Positions 34,528 to 46,748 of a stretch of DNA of 64,000 nucleotides are shown here, piece by piece; within the stretch, counting starts at the first letter, position 1, and every line of letters starts with the position of its first letter. Below the pieces are notes generated by a model. The model ran no database searches and was not told where the DNA came from. It worked only from the letters and a program-made list of their open reading frames with translations. The position numbers were made by a program, and so were the translations under genes. The stretch lies in the NCBI GenBank assembly GCA_019022495.1, contig JAFEKR010000002.1, forward strand, positions 5,332,001 to 5,396,000. Direction: 5' to 3'. Source of the stretch: Epichloe hybrida. Lineage: Eukaryota; Ascomycota; Sordariomycetes; Hypocreales; Clavicipitaceae.

Positions 34528-35539
34528 TCACTCGTCATCTTCGTCCACCTCTTCCTCATCGCGCGGCTCCTTTGGATCCTGCCCCTCGTGAAACTGGATG
34601 CAATCGTCAATGTAGCTGAGGATAGAACCGACGCTGTCCTCATTCGTCACATCCAGCTTGAGATAGTTGATCATGCTGAAGCTCTCAATCAGTCCGGCCA
34701 CCGCTCGGTTCAACCTCCGGAGACTGGAACCCTTCATGATCTGCTGCTTTTCATCAGGCGGGCGCGAGTCATCATTATCGTCGGCGGCGTCAGGACCTTC
34801 CGTCACGCGCCTGGCGCGCTCGATGGAGTCGTCGTCGAGAAGGCCGACGTCGGGAGTGAGAAAGCGCTTCAGGTCCTTCTTCTTGACCTGGTCCTTGACG
34901 AGGTCCATCTTGGAAAGGACGTTGATGTGCGGCACCTCGAGCATGAGCATGGCGCTCATGGCGCTGAGCGTCCCGGCGAAGAACTTGGCGCGGTCGACAA
35001 CAAAGGTGGCTTCGAGGAGGTACACGGCTGCCATGCGGATGTCGAGCGAGCCCGGCTGGCAGAGGTACTTGACCAGCGCGGGGAGGATGGGGATGTGCGT
35101 GTAGAGCTCGATCTGGCCGGGCATGTCGATGATGATGAGGTAGTCCTCGGTGAGGTTGTCCAGGGCCTCGGTGAGCCAGTCGAGGTTCTCCATGAGGAAC
35201 TCGAAGCAGTAGATCAGGCCGCCGTTGGGGCCGAGGCCGACCTCCTCCATGGCGTCTTTGAGCGAGATGAGCTCCTTGATGTCGAGGTCGGGCGTGTGCT
35301 CGAACGTCTCGGCCGCGGGGTCGAGGTTGACGTAGAAGGCGGATCGGCGGTTGAGCTGTAGATGGGTGATGAGGGCGGCGCAGAATGTTGACTATAGAGA
35401 GGGGGCGGCGTCATCTCGTGTTAGATTGCATTATATCGATACCTTGGTCTTCGTTCATCGGGGGGGGTTTTGCGCCTCCCTCGTCTCTTACCTTGCCTGC
35501 CCCCGCGGGGCCCATGATCATGGCACCGAACTTGCTCAT
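34528..35539 (-). CDS. GPN3: GPN-loop GTPase 3
   Basis: Two exons (35539-35492, 35391-34528) with a 100-bp intron give 303 aa. The intron falls inside the P-loop and restores MGPAGAGKSTFC. GPN GTPases act as dimers (Gpn1-Gpn3) in assembly and nuclear import of RNA polymerase II. Features are the P-loop GPAGAGKS (10-17), NLDPAAE, the hallmark Gly-Pro-Asn insertion at 70-72 (LGPNGGLIYCFEF), switch-like DMPGQIELYTH and guanine-specificity SKMD (VLSKMDLV). The initial sequence and NLDPAAETFEHTPDLDIKEL fit GPN3 better than GPN1 or GPN2. The C-terminus is an acidic tail (EEEVDEDDE). The small first exon was placed by the conserved P-loop. Confidence 0.93.
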
Positions 35540-36472
35540 GGTGAGTGTGGCTCGCGCGCGATGGTGAGCTTGTGGTTACGGGAATGGCAACAGGGTCTCG
35601 ATCATGTGGCGAGTGAGCAGTCCGGGTGGGAGAGTTGGGGATATCGAAGTGGGTTGTTACGATAGTTAATTTTTTCTAAGTTTTTTTTTAAGTTTTTTTT
35701 TTCACACTAGAGCTACAGACAGGTGTGCCCACCGCATTGAGGTTGACGTCGGTGTTGACTGGTCAGACCGGGCTTTTAGCCTCCGTCTCACAGCACCCTG
35801 GGGTAAGTAAGACCACTCCGGAGACTGGTGGGCCTGTCGAGTTGTGGTTGAGCCGGTCTGGGATGGCGCAATCTTGGTCGGGAACGTGGCCGGTCGCTGG
35901 TCTCTGTTAGGCCCGCATTGGGAGGTACCTGCATTGAAGTGGAACAGCACACTATGCCTATTGTAGTGTCCCGCACCCAGCTAGCATCCTCTTTCTTGTG
36001 CCGACACCATCACTCCATTTTTTTTTTTTCCTTGCTGGGCACAGGGCAGCCCCTCCAACCACCATTCGGCTTCCCGGTGGCCGCAAAGTCCCCCTCCAAA
36101 GAATATCGGCATAAAACCTCTCCGCCTTTCTCTCTCTCCGTCCACCTCGTCTTGCATCCACTTCTAACCCCCTCATCTGCTCCCTTTCCATGTTGAGTAT
36201 CCCCTCGTAAAGGCATGTGCGGCTTCCTCAATCGCCCTTGGTTTCCCGAGAAAACGCGTCTTATCCAAGCACCAGACCACAGCTAACTTTTATCTTGAGG
36301 ACAGCCCACTCTAATTTTTCGGTCTGCCTCGAAGCCTCACAGAACCTTTCGCCCCGGTCAACTGCTGAATTTGTTCCTCTTGAACATTTTCACAGGGTCG
36401 TACATCTCAACAATATTAATACTTCTCACCTTTTCCCCCCTTTCTCCTCCTCACTCGTACACACATCACAAA
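35540..36472. other. Intergenic between divergent GPN3 and SAM synthase
   Basis: Shared 5' region. The SAM synthase side (from about 36100) is strongly pyrimidine-rich with CTTTTC and CCCCTTTC runs up to the start, typical of strongly expressed fungal genes. No extra gene seen. Confidence 0.6.
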
Positions 36473-37838
36473 ATGCCTGGCGTAAACGGCACCAACGGAG
36501 CTGCCCCTCAGGGCACCTTCCTCTTCACTGTAAGGGCAAAAAAAGAAAAGAAAAAAGACACTTGAACCTCCCCGGCAGGATGATGGCAATCTTGCGCCAT
36601 CTCGGAAGGGATCCCTCAATCGCTAACTCCTCTTATAGTCCGAGTCCGTCGGTGAGGGTCACCCCGACAAGATCGCCGATCAGGTCTCCGATGCTATCCT
36701 CGATGCCTGCTTGGCCGAGGATCCTCTCTCCAAGGTTGCTTGCGAGACCGCCTGCAAGACCGGTATGGTCATGGTTTTTGGTGAAATCACCACCAAGGCC
36801 AAGCTCGACTACCAGAAGATTGTCCGTGACGCTGTCAAGGACATTGGTTACGATGACTCTTCCAAGGGTTTCGACTACAAGACCCTCAACTTGCTCGTCG
36901 CCATTGAACAGCAGTCTCCCGACATTGCCCAGGGTCTGCACTACGACGAGGCCCTTGAGCGACTCGGTGCTGGTGACCAGGGTATTATGTTCGGTTATGC
37001 TACAGACGAGACCCCCGAGCTTTTCCCCCTCACTCTCCAGCTCGCCCACAAGCTGAACGCTGCCATGTCTGCTGCCCGTCGCGATGGCTCCCTTCCCTGG
37101 CTCCGACCCGACACCAAGACCCAGGTCACTATTGAGTACAAGCACGACAACGGCGCTGTTGTCCCCATCCGTGTCCACACCGTTGTCGTCTCTGCCCAGC
37201 ACTCTGGTGATATCACCACCGAGCAGCTGCGCAAGGAGATTCTTGAGAAGATCATCAAGGCCAACATCCCCGCCAAGTACCTGGACGACAACACCATCTA
37301 CCACGTGAGTACTGACGATTGTATCCGAGTATGAGACGGGCCAACGCATGGGACGCAACTAACCCGAGGTTTGCAGGTTCAACCCTCTGGCCTCTTCATC
37401 ATTGGTGGTCCCCAAGGTGACGCTGGTTTGACCGGCCGTAAGATCATTGTCGACACCTACGGTGGCTGGGGTGCTCACGGTGGTGGTGCATTCTCCGGCA
37501 AGGACTTCTCCAAGGTCGATCGTTCCGCCGCCTATGTCGGTCGGTGGATTGCCAAGTCCCTCGTTAACGCTGGCCTCGCCCGTCGTGCTCTCGTCCAGCT
37601 GTCGTACGCCATTGGTGTTGCCGAGCCTCTGTCCATCCACGTTGACACCTATGGCACCTCTACCAAGGACTCCGACGAGCTCGTGGAGATTATCCGCAAC
37701 AACTTTGATCTCCGACCCGGTGTCATTGTCCGTGAGCTCAGCCTGGACCGTCCCATCTACCTGCAGACTGCCAAGAACGGTCACTTCGGTACCAACCAGT
37801 CTTTTACCTGGGAGCAGCCCAAGCAGCTCAAGCTTTAA
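36473..37838 (+). CDS. eth-1: S-adenosylmethionine synthase
   Basis: Three exons (36473-36529, 36639-37304, 37377-37838) with 109- and 72-bp introns encode 394 aa. The enzyme makes S-adenosylmethionine from methionine and ATP. All hallmark motifs are present: [19 protein letters not shown] near the N-terminus, the signature [15 protein letters not shown], and the phosphate-binding GGGAFSGKD. The C-terminus [10 protein letters not shown] is typical of fungal orthologues. Codon use is biased to C/T-ending codons (GTC, GCC, AAG), consistent with high expression. The first exon is 19 codons ([19 protein letters not shown]). The symbol follows Neurospora. Confidence 0.96.
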
Positions 37839-40536
37839 GCTGCACGATATTCTTTCCTACAAGGTCAGAACGAACTCGTGGAGAGACTTCAACAAAATCT
37901 CCATCTATCAAAGTATACAAATGTTTACGATGTGTTAAATTTATGGCATTTTCATGCACACTTAGGCGGCGTACGGTTCTCAACGAAACCATGTATATCT
38001 CCCCACACAGGCGTGGGTTGGGGGGGGGGGGGGGACTGGCGGTTTCTGGCATAATATTTTCTAAAAAACTTTTTCCAATTTCTTCCTCTAACATTCTTTA
38101 TTTCTTTTGTCGTTATGAAGGGAAGAGAAGAAAAGTCCGCTCTTGGAATGTTTTCGTGATACTGGGAACGGAGCGGCAGCGTCTTTCAACAAAGACACTA
38201 TTTGGACAAACCTGCATTTGTGAGGCGAAAGCAAATCGTCCAGCAGAGACTTGCATTATGATACCCCTACCTCAAGGGCAAAACACTTTAGAGAAGCGTG
38301 CTCACCGGCGTTTGGGGGACAGAAGAAGAACTTCAACATCTTTTTATATTCCCCGTGTTTCTCTGGCCGAGCTTGTGCAAGTCAGTCAGTCGGAACGGGC
38401 AGCAATGGAGAGCAGTCGACAACTTCCCTGCCTGCCATGGTCCGTCAAGGAAAGAAGGAGGAAGAGACGAAGGGGGTTGCGAGAAGAAGACGAAATCTTT
38501 TCTCGCAGGCGACTGTTGATAGATGAGCAGCTAGAGACCAAAGAAACACCAGAAGAGGGAATTCGCAATTCGTCGTACCCACTTAAGGCGATGTCCACGC
38601 AAGTTCAAGTCGTACTGTTCATTGTGAGTCGCACTCGTGAAGACGAATGATGGATTGTAAGAGTTGCCGTGCCGCTCACAGCTTCACTACATGGCAGAAT
38701 GACGAGTGCGCTTACGGAGTATTGCTACACGTTGATCTGGAGTGGGACATCAGGCCGAGAGGGAGGGACACCAACCCATTCCTGATATGCTTAACCGCGT
38801 TGTAGACGTGAGAAGCAAGGAGACGATGAACACGTTTTCTTTCTTTCCTTCGGCCAGTATGTATGGCGCCCCGCAGAGCGTTCACTCCAGCTTCATGGTG
38901 AAACCGAGATTACGACAACATCATGACTGGCATAAGAGTTTTTTTTTTAGTTTTTTTTTCCCAAATCGCCAATTAAATTCCCCAACAAATCAATGAGGGC
39001 GCACAGTCTGTTCCCGCTACCTTTGACGCCCGGCGAGACAATAGACTCGGCAATACGATGTACCTTTTTCTAGTTGGTGGGTATTATTCGTTTTCCGGGC
39101 ATGGGCATGATGTGAATCCCGTCTGTTTGAAGCACGACACCGGTGAGCCCGAATGTGCAGATGAGGAGGAAGGGGACGGGGGTTCTTGTTCCCCGTTTTT
39201 TTTTTTTCCCCTCCGTCTTTGATTTAGTAATCGGCTTGCACGAAGATGCCCCCCGGGGGTCTTGCTGTGTGTATTACTGGGCTTAACAAAGGCCTGCTCC
39301 CGCGCTCCCACGCCCTCGCGGTCTCTGCGGCGGGGGGGGAGGGGGGGGCGGTCCTCGGTGAAGAGGGGCAGTTAAGTCGCCTTTTCGTGTCAGGTCGGTT
39401 TGCTGCATGGGAGCCGGTGAGGCCCATGATGTGGATGTCGGCGAGGGGGACAATAGCACGTCGGCGAGTTGTGGATTTTTTTTATTTTTTATATCGTTTC
39501 CACTTTGATCAATGATGGGGGGGGGGTCTTTTTTTTGCGCTCATTCATGCCATGCCGTTGTCGCGAAATCTGGACGTCGGGGCCTGTCGTCGCCCTTTTG
39601 TTTCTTTGCCGCAGTCACGGCGACTTTGCGCACGGGGCGACGAGTTTTGGGCTGTTATCAGGGTGGATGACTCGTGCCGTTGTGGTTGTGACCTTTTTTT
39701 TTTTTTTTTTTTTCAGACACACGCCTACCTCTCTTGGTTGTCTGTGCGCTGCACACAATGAGAAGGATCAAAAGGTGGACTCGTGACAATTATAGTTTAC
39801 TGATTTTTTTTAAAAAAACAAAAGACCGAGATTGAGATTGAGAATGAGAATGAGCCTCCGACGCAGAAGAGGGAGAACAAGAAGATTTTCTGCAAAGTCA
39901 TGCTATTCTTTGTTGGGGCCAGCAAGGGGACAAATCGAAGCATCATCTTATCCCAATCAACATATGGCAGGGCTGAAAAAAAGGCAAGCCTTCATCACAC
40001 GTCACCTGATGAGGCTCCAAGTGAATTGATGTTCTGGTATCAAGCAACTTGGTCTTGATGACAAACGACTTCTTGGACGCGTTGTTGCTTCCTTCAATGC
40101 CGGGAAAGACCAAGACCACAGCTTCGACGCACGCTGGCGGAATGGAGGACCATCTTCTGCTCACTCGAGTCGACCCGTGGGCTGTGACGCGGTTGCACAT
40201 TCGCTTCCAGACCACTCAGCCGTCTATCTGTGTGCTGAACGCAGGCAAGACAATGAATGCGACCAAGAGTGGCAAACGTAGTCCAGAGTGAAGGTTGATA
40301 TAGAACTTAGTCGCGAATGCCCGCCCCCGGGGGGTTCGTTGACGTGGGAGCTGCAATCACAGTCATCACATCCACAAAGCCATTTGCATCTAACCACCCC
40401 GCGTCTGTTCTCATTGTTATCTGACCAACCATGGCCACTTCTGATCTTACAGAGGTAAGCATCACAACTTGTCTTGCTCACTATATTACATCTCTGCCCA
40501 CGCGACGATATCCTGCAAGGGGCGCAAATAGGCACT
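37839..40536. other. Intergenic between convergent genes, 2.7 kb
   Basis: No gene supported. A 15-16 base G run lies at about 38018-38034, with several T runs and one TACGGAGTA 9-mer (38713). Short frames here lack splice partners, codon bias or recognisable sequence. Confidence 0.6.
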
Positions 40537-42149
40537 TCAGGTATTCTTGCCTCGCAACCAATGATGAAAGTAGCCCAGCAGAGTGGCGAGTCGTTCTTCG
40601 GGAAGCCATGAAAGAAAGCACTGGACGAAGTTGAGGAACAATTCCTTGTCCTCTCCCGCTAGAGCATGGATAAGAGACTCCAGTTCCGTCTTGGGAGGCA
40701 GAGGAACAACCCCTTTCCATTGGCCTGCCAAAAAGAGCTTCATCAGCGCTAGCCAGACGAGCAGAATGAACCAATTACAGGCGAGATTCCCCGTAATTTC
40801 CTTCTATTCTAGCACTTACCGTCTTTTGTCCAGTATCTGCCTGTCTTCTCACTCCTCTTTAGAAACTCGGGCGGTGGTGGACCAAGGAGGGTTGTCATAG
40901 CCGCGAGATGGTGAGCGTCGTTCAGCTCTTCAGACTCCTGGTCATAGATGCGAAATATGCTCTCTCGTTCGAGAAGATCCCAGGCCTAGAACGATACCAG
41001 TTAAGAGAAAGATGATCGTAGAAAGAGTTCCCTTGAGGATCAACAGCAGGGATTGTCATACTAAAAGCCCTACGGCCCAGGTATCTACGGCAACTCCCCA
41101 TGGCATGTCGAGAATAACCTCGGGCGCCCGATACGGCACTGGCATGGCGTTGCCGCGCTGCTCGTTGCCAATTCGTGCCTGCCCGAAATCGCAAATTGTG
41201 AGGGGCCCAGCACCTCCCAACATATACCGAGAGACGTAAATGACAGTGTCGCCGATCCGTTTCCGAGTTGATGGCTTCTGGACCTCGTTTTCCTCCACCG
41301 TAGACAGAATAGAGTCATCTTTAATACCAATAAGCAGGTTGTCCGAGTGAAGGTCTTGTGAGTTTTCTTAGTCAAGTCCGTGATTCAGTGGTCTGTTGGG
41401 GGGGGGGAGCGATCAGCAGATATGCTCATATGCCTACCTGTGTGGATTACGCCCGCCTCGTGAAGAAAGTTTAGCCCGAGCAGCACTTGACTGAGAGCTC
41501 CAGTGACCAAGTCTTTCTGAAAGACACCCCCTTTTGGCATTTCCTGTAGAGTTCTTAAACTAATACCCAGAGGTGTCATGACAGAAACGTCATGTTCGCC
41601 ATGAGGACCTCGCAACTTGAATGAGGTTTCTAGTTGCCGGACATGGTCCCGGCCAGGGTGCTCTTTATTGCCACTAGCTAAGTGACGGTAAACCTTGAGC
41701 TCCTGATTGTGTTTCAACGTATTTATGTGTACTTTGAATACCCAGTATTTATTCTCTCTACAGGTAGAGCATTAGCAAACACGGCTGAAATGTAGGGGAC
41801 GTTGGGTTTACCTTAGATCACGGGATAGCCACACTGTCGTACCGTAGCCGAGCTTGTACCGTAGCCGAGCTTCGCAACTACCTGGTACCGGCTCTGGAGA
41901 ACATGGCCAATTCTCATGGGATAGTACTCTTCCCACTTATAGAAGGGCAGGCGTTCTTCCTCGACTTGTTGAGATGGCTCAATCTCCTCGAACCCATGAG
42001 ACGGAAAATTGGCGTGGCGGGGCAGGCACGGCCAGGCTGGACATGTTCGGCGAGGAATCCCTGTCCAACCGTGACATCGGACCTGATGAACAGGGAAGAA
42101 GTCGCCGTCGCAGGACTAGAAACGGACGAGAGAGGCGTCTCGCGAACAT
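40537..42149 (-). pseudogene. SRPK-like Ser/Thr protein kinase, frame-disrupted in exon 1
   Basis: From 41812 down to the stop at 40537 the gene is orderly. Exons 41757-41438, 41354-41062, 40985-40820 and 40724-40537, with GT-AG introns of 54, 83, 76 and 95 bp, keep one frame. They encode catalytic THT-DLHSDNLL, ICDFGQAR, PYRAPEVILD, DTWAVGLLAWDLLERESIF and LGYFHHWLRG. The first exon is broken twice. From ATG 42149 (MFARRLSRPF, a mitochondrial-style start) the frame runs to RQFS, then the expected HGFEEIEP...RYQVVAKLGYG continues in another frame (shift near 41998-42006). A directly repeated 17 bp (41839-41855, 41856-41872) then splits the Gly loop and shifts the frame back before TVWLSRDLR. 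The original frame meets a stop at about 41979. Probably a recently decayed paralogue of the intact kinase at 51.9 kb; assembly error is the alternative. Confidence 0.72.
41839..41872. repeat. 17-bp tandem duplication inside a kinase Gly loop
   Basis: GTACCGTAGCCGAGCTT occurs twice head to tail (41839-41855, 41856-41872). On the coding (minus) strand this repeats the codons for KLGYG and adds 17 nt, which is not a multiple of three. Confidence 0.9.
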
Positions 42150-42959
42150 GTTTGTAAATATGACCCTGGACGAGGACGACGGACTTGTCTTCATTGTTCA
42201 ACCCCCTACGCGGGAAGGCGGAAGGACCTCGCACTGTAACCCCACTTCGAAGCGTACGTTTGGGCGAATGGGCTACCCGTATTCCAGCTGGGCACCCCAC
42301 AGCCGTTGACGTGGGAAAGTCGAAGCGAGGCACATAATATTACGGATCCGTACGGATTTTACATGGTTTGTGATTTGTCTTCAAACTGGACAAGCGCTTG
42401 TTACAAGCCACGTATCACGGCGCTAAATCTAAATCAAACTGCGTTTTGAAGTGATGTGGGCGAGTCTGTACGCAACTACAAGTAGCTCAAAGAATGTTCA
42501 AAACCTCCCTCCTTCTGTCCAGTGTGCCACTGTCACCTGCAACAAAATCAAAACTCCATCATCACACCATGTCTTCCAAAGCTGTGATTCGTCGAAAGCT
42601 CTGGCTCAAATTGGCAAAGTTGGTGTCAACGAAGTCAAGAATGCGAACAAAGGAACTGGCGATATGTGGCTTTCAGCTCTCGACATTGCAGCACAGACTG
42701 TCAAAATGACGCAAAATTGAAGTATATTTCAATTCAATTGGATTTGGGATAAGAATATGAATGTGCGAATTCCATCCCATGCAACAAGAGAGTTATTGTT
42801 CGTACGGAATTATGTATGTATATGCACACAGAAATGGCCCGACACGTCCCCAACAACAATGAATGGGTATTGTCACGATTCCTATTGTCAGTCAGCCTGC
42901 TGCCGCATTGAGCCAAAGTTTTTTTCTTTTTCTTGATAGATCATTATTATTTCTCCCCG

Positions 42960-42994
<35 letters not shown>

Positions 42995-45282
42995 CGCACG
43001 CATCGCATCACGGCGGGAGCAAGACGTTGTACCACGTCGTCGTCGGTACTGAAGGTGTCGTGCCGTGAGAGATGAGAGATGGATGGCGTGCCGATAACAT
43101 GGGCTTTGGTGTTGGAACTGTACGGACGCACAGCCCATATTTCCAAAGGGGGTGTGTGTGTAGTCCGTACGCATGTATGTAAGCAACTCCACTCGATCCG
43201 TATTACGTACATAGGCGCGGCTGTGATTGTTGCTCGAGCCAAAAGCCACGAAGAATGGCTTGACGCCTTGGTGAGAGAGAGCCTTGTCTCGCTTATTGGA
43301 ACATGGAGGCGCCCCCATTTCCAAGTCAAGGAAGGCAAAGCGATTGGGGTATTTTCCCGACGGAGATCTCTCCAGCCTACCACAAGCAAGCCCCCCCCCC
43401 CCCCCCCCGTTCCATTCTCGCCTGCCGAAGCGGGGGGACCGGGAACGGGCGCTAACCCCAATCGGGATGTCAATGGACCCCGACACCCCGGCCTAATTTC
43501 GACAACAATAGCTCCAGAGGCAGCCGAACAATAGCAAAGTCCAACACATCATCAACGACTTGTCACTTGTCGCACATTGCGTGAGGTTTTTTTTTTTTTT
43601 TTTTTTTCTATTTTCGCAAGTTCCCAAGTCGTGAGGCGTTCTTCTTCCCTTTGACGAACAACAAGGTTTGAAGAGGGAGGGGGAGCGAGGTTTCATTCCC
43701 GTCGAACTAGACAAGGTTCAAGGGAGGAGACGAAGCCAAGACGATGATGATGTGTTATCCCGTTGTCTATGTAAATCTGAGGGCGAGCCGGACTATACTA
43801 TCTCGAAATAGGCCTGGGCTACTGTACCACTCCTGAAGATGGAAGATAGAATTCGAAACAGGTTCTCTGCACTTTTCCCATACAGCCAGAGTCACGATTC
43901 CAACACGCGCGCACGCACTAGCCAAGCCCCGGCGGCCCATGTGGTCAGTATGCGGTGGTATCACGGCGGTTAGTGTTTCCCTTCCCCCGATTGTGCTTTC
44001 TGCCCAGAATGGGACATGCATGACATGAGGCCGATTCTTTCATCGGCTGCGTCGCTTCATTGACGCCCCCCCTCCGGCACAAGTCAGTGATTGCGTTCAA
44101 GTATTATTCAAAGGGGGACGGACGGACGGCGCGGGAAAGCCATGGCCAACTGACAAACACGAGGACGCGAGCCGTGCGCGAAAAGCTCGCCAGTAGCCAG
44201 TCGGCTAATTGATACATGCATATATACATATATACATGACACAAAAAACTTCCCATTTGCGTTTGTTCGGGATAGTCGCGGGTGAAAAAGTGCAAACGCG
44301 CATCAAGACACACAATGTTGCATGGGATGGGGTGTCCCGTTATCGAACAGACCCCCGAAAGGGGGTGTGTGCGTGGACAGGAAAAGCAACCACAGCCACC
44401 GTTTATTACCCGTGCTCTCTGATCGTGCATCTGTGACGGAATCCGAGAGAAAAAAAACAGATAATAAGAAGCAAGACCTGTTACAATAGAAGTGGAAACG
44501 AAGGGCTCTCCTGGTGCTCTGTCAGAGGGAAAAAAAAAAAGAGAGAACAAGATTCCTACCGTACAAGTATTGGCAAAGTGACAAGAATAAGGAAAAAAAA
44601 AAAAAAAAAAATTGAAAAGAAGAATCTCATACGAACCGCATATCCTCACTTTACAGACGACTTCTATTTCCCGCCTTTTCCCACTCACACCCTTCCTTTC
44701 CGGCCTCTGTCTGACGTTACTTGGACGGGCAGACGTAGTCGAAGACGAGACAAGGCCTCTTACTGTTCCGTACCATCCGTTTCAATCTCGAACCCTCACT
44801 TCCAGTATACACCAACCCATCCATCAGGAAAACGCCACTTCTCTGCCAACAAGCTCATACAACTCAGTGGCGTGAGACATTGCTATACGCATCCTTCACG
44901 GCATCACTCCAATCAGGCCGTGTGGCCCTCAGGAACAAGTTCCGCGGTTTGTCGGGAAAAGTCTCTCATCGAACTCTGGTACTTTCACCACCGCCATCAC
45001 CGGTCACATCACACCCAACCTTTCCTTGGATTGACAAAAGCCGTCTTTATCGACTGCTCCCAGGACTGCCGAACCCTGGAACTGAGATTTCAGATTCCTT
45101 TTATATCACTTGATCCTGTCCCTGTCTTGTTTCCAAACCTACGCCGCAAGAACTTCGTCCCCCTTTAGACAAAACATTTCTTCCAAACACGGCGCGTACA
45201 AACTCTCGAGAACCCCCCCAATTCTCCTTCTCACAGGCATCAACCGGGTGAGAACCGCCGTCTATACCAAACCAGGTCTCGG
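42150..45282. other. Intergenic, 3.1 kb
   Basis: No gene supported. It contains a GA dinucleotide repeat (about 42966-42990), a ~19-base C run (about 43390-43408) and a ~22-base T run (about 43587-43608). The 44.7-45.28 kb part is pyrimidine-rich and probably a long leader of the following gene. Confidence 0.55.
42966..42990. repeat. GA dinucleotide microsatellite
   Basis: About 12 uninterrupted GA/AG units in a gene-free region. Confidence 0.9.
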
Positions 45283-45903
45283 ATGATGGAATCGTCAATC
45301 GCCCCGGTCCTTGGCCTACAAGGCATGCTTTCCAAAGAAGCCAGCGACCTACCATCTCCTCCACCAGCCTACTCCCACCAACTACGCCTTGATATCCCAT
45401 CATCCCTCGCCGCGAGCAACTTCCCCCGCTGTCAGCCCATCCTGATTGACCGGACATCGCTGGCCTCACTCGTCACCAGCAGCCAGCAGCAGGCCATGGA
45501 CGCCGACGACGGCACCTGCTCCGACGACCCCCAGCAGTCGAGCATAGCATTTCGAATCAACACCTCCGTCAGAGTCTCCAGCAACGACAACTACGTCTGC
45601 ATCAACGAGACCCCCGCTGAGCATGCCAACGCCATTGCTCGCGCCGTCGTCCACGCCATCCAGGAGAACAGCTCCGGTCAATGCGGGATTCCCATGATTG
45701 ACGAGGACGGGCGACCGAGGCCCGTGAGGATCGAAGTTGACGCTGGACTGGAGGTCCACGGGCAAGGAAACGTCGTGGGCAACGAGAACTTTGTGACACA
45801 GGTCCTTCGTCAAAAGGAGAGACAGCAGGTGCTGCGTCGTCGTCGGGATGATGAGGACGACACTTCACCGACTCCACCTGCTAAGCGCAGACGGTCGCAG
45901 TGA
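45283..45903 (+). CDS. Conserved fungal protein of unknown function
   Basis: A single-exon frame of 206 aa starting MMESSIAPVLGLQGML; either of the two adjacent ATGs could be used. The first ~85 residues are Ser/Pro-rich. The middle (SIAFRINTSVRVSSNDNYVC, ETPAEHANAIARAVVHAIQE, CGIPMIDEDGRPRPVRIEVD, GLEVHGQGNVVGNENF) looks folded and conserved, with alternating beta and helix. A highly basic tail (LRQKERQQVLRRRR ... AKRRRSQ) follows and is a probable nuclear localisation signal. I believe similar proteins are present in other Hypocreales, but I know no function. A nuclear role is inferred from the tail only. Confidence 0.72.
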   Translation: MMESSIAPVLGLQGMLSKEASDLPSPPPAYSHQLRLDIPSSLAASNFPRCQPILIDRTSLASLVTSSQQQAMDADDGTCSDDPQQSSIAFRINTSVRVSSNDNYVCINETPAEHANAIARAVVHAIQENSSGQCGIPMIDEDGRPRPVRIEVDAGLEVHGQGNVVGNENFVTQVLRQKERQQVLRRRRDDEDDTSPTPPAKRRRSQ

Positions 45904-46748
45904 TCTTTTTCTTCTTCTCCTTGTTCCTTTCCATTTTTTCCCCCTTTTTTCTGTTGCATATTTTGTTCGGCTCTGTTCGAGTCAGTTTCAACCTTCTTTT
46001 AAAAGGAGCATACATGTGGAGTATCGGGATACCCCTTGGTCACACTGCATTACGAGAGTAGTGTGTGCCTTTTTTTTTGGTTTGTTTTTGTTTTGATTGC
46101 TTTTTGTTGATAAGCATTGGTACTTGTGTAGGAAATTTCTTAAATCAGCCTGTCAACCAGGTTGCTAGGTGAAGGTCATCTATAGGCATTGCCAGCCATC
46201 TGAGTAAAGCATCTTCATTCATGGACCACGACTCGCCGCCATCATGCACTAGCACCAAGCCTTAGTCCAGGCCGCAATGCGACTGATCGTGACACCGTCC
46301 CGAACGGCGGTTCCTTAGTTCCTTATGCTCATCTCCCTTCTCCACTCACCTAAATCATAAATCGTCCGTCGTTCCATCCGTCATCCGTCTTCCGTCAATC
46401 CGTCGACTTGATCTGCTAGCGCACGCACTCTAAACACCTGCATATCAAGGCCGCGCATCTCAGCTTGGCCCGGCCCCCCTCCCATTTTGCTCTGGCCCTC
46501 TGCCCCTCTTTCCAAAGAAGCCTCAATCGAGCTGTCCGCATGTCCGTTTGTACGCATTCGACGTGTTGGCCCACTGCCTGCTCAGCCACCTTGTTCGACA
46601 GAAAAAGATATGGACTGAGGCCTCAGAAACAGTGGTTGCCGTTGTTTTTCCTTCGAGAGAATCATGCCCTTGCCTTCCCGTCGCTGTTGTTTGACACTGT
46701 ACGCTCTCATCACCATCTTGTGACACCCGTACGCCGCCAACGCTGACA
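45904..46748. other. Intergenic
   Basis: 3' flank of the conserved basic-tail protein and promoter of the PI-PLC-like gene. There are repeated CCGTC/CATCCGTC units near 46360-46400. No gene seen. Confidence 0.6.

Noticed and set aside
36711..37334. SAM synthase read as two separate open frames
   Set aside because: They are exons of one gene joined at 37304/37377; the frame and conserved sequence continue exactly across the intron.
42451..42720. 89-aa plus-strand frame
   Set aside because: Biased composition, no homology recognised and no start context or splice signals.
44700..44840. Possible tRNA on the minus strand because of a GGTTCGAG box-B-like string near 44790
   Set aside because: The flanking bases cannot form a T-stem or acceptor stem and no A box lies at the right distance.
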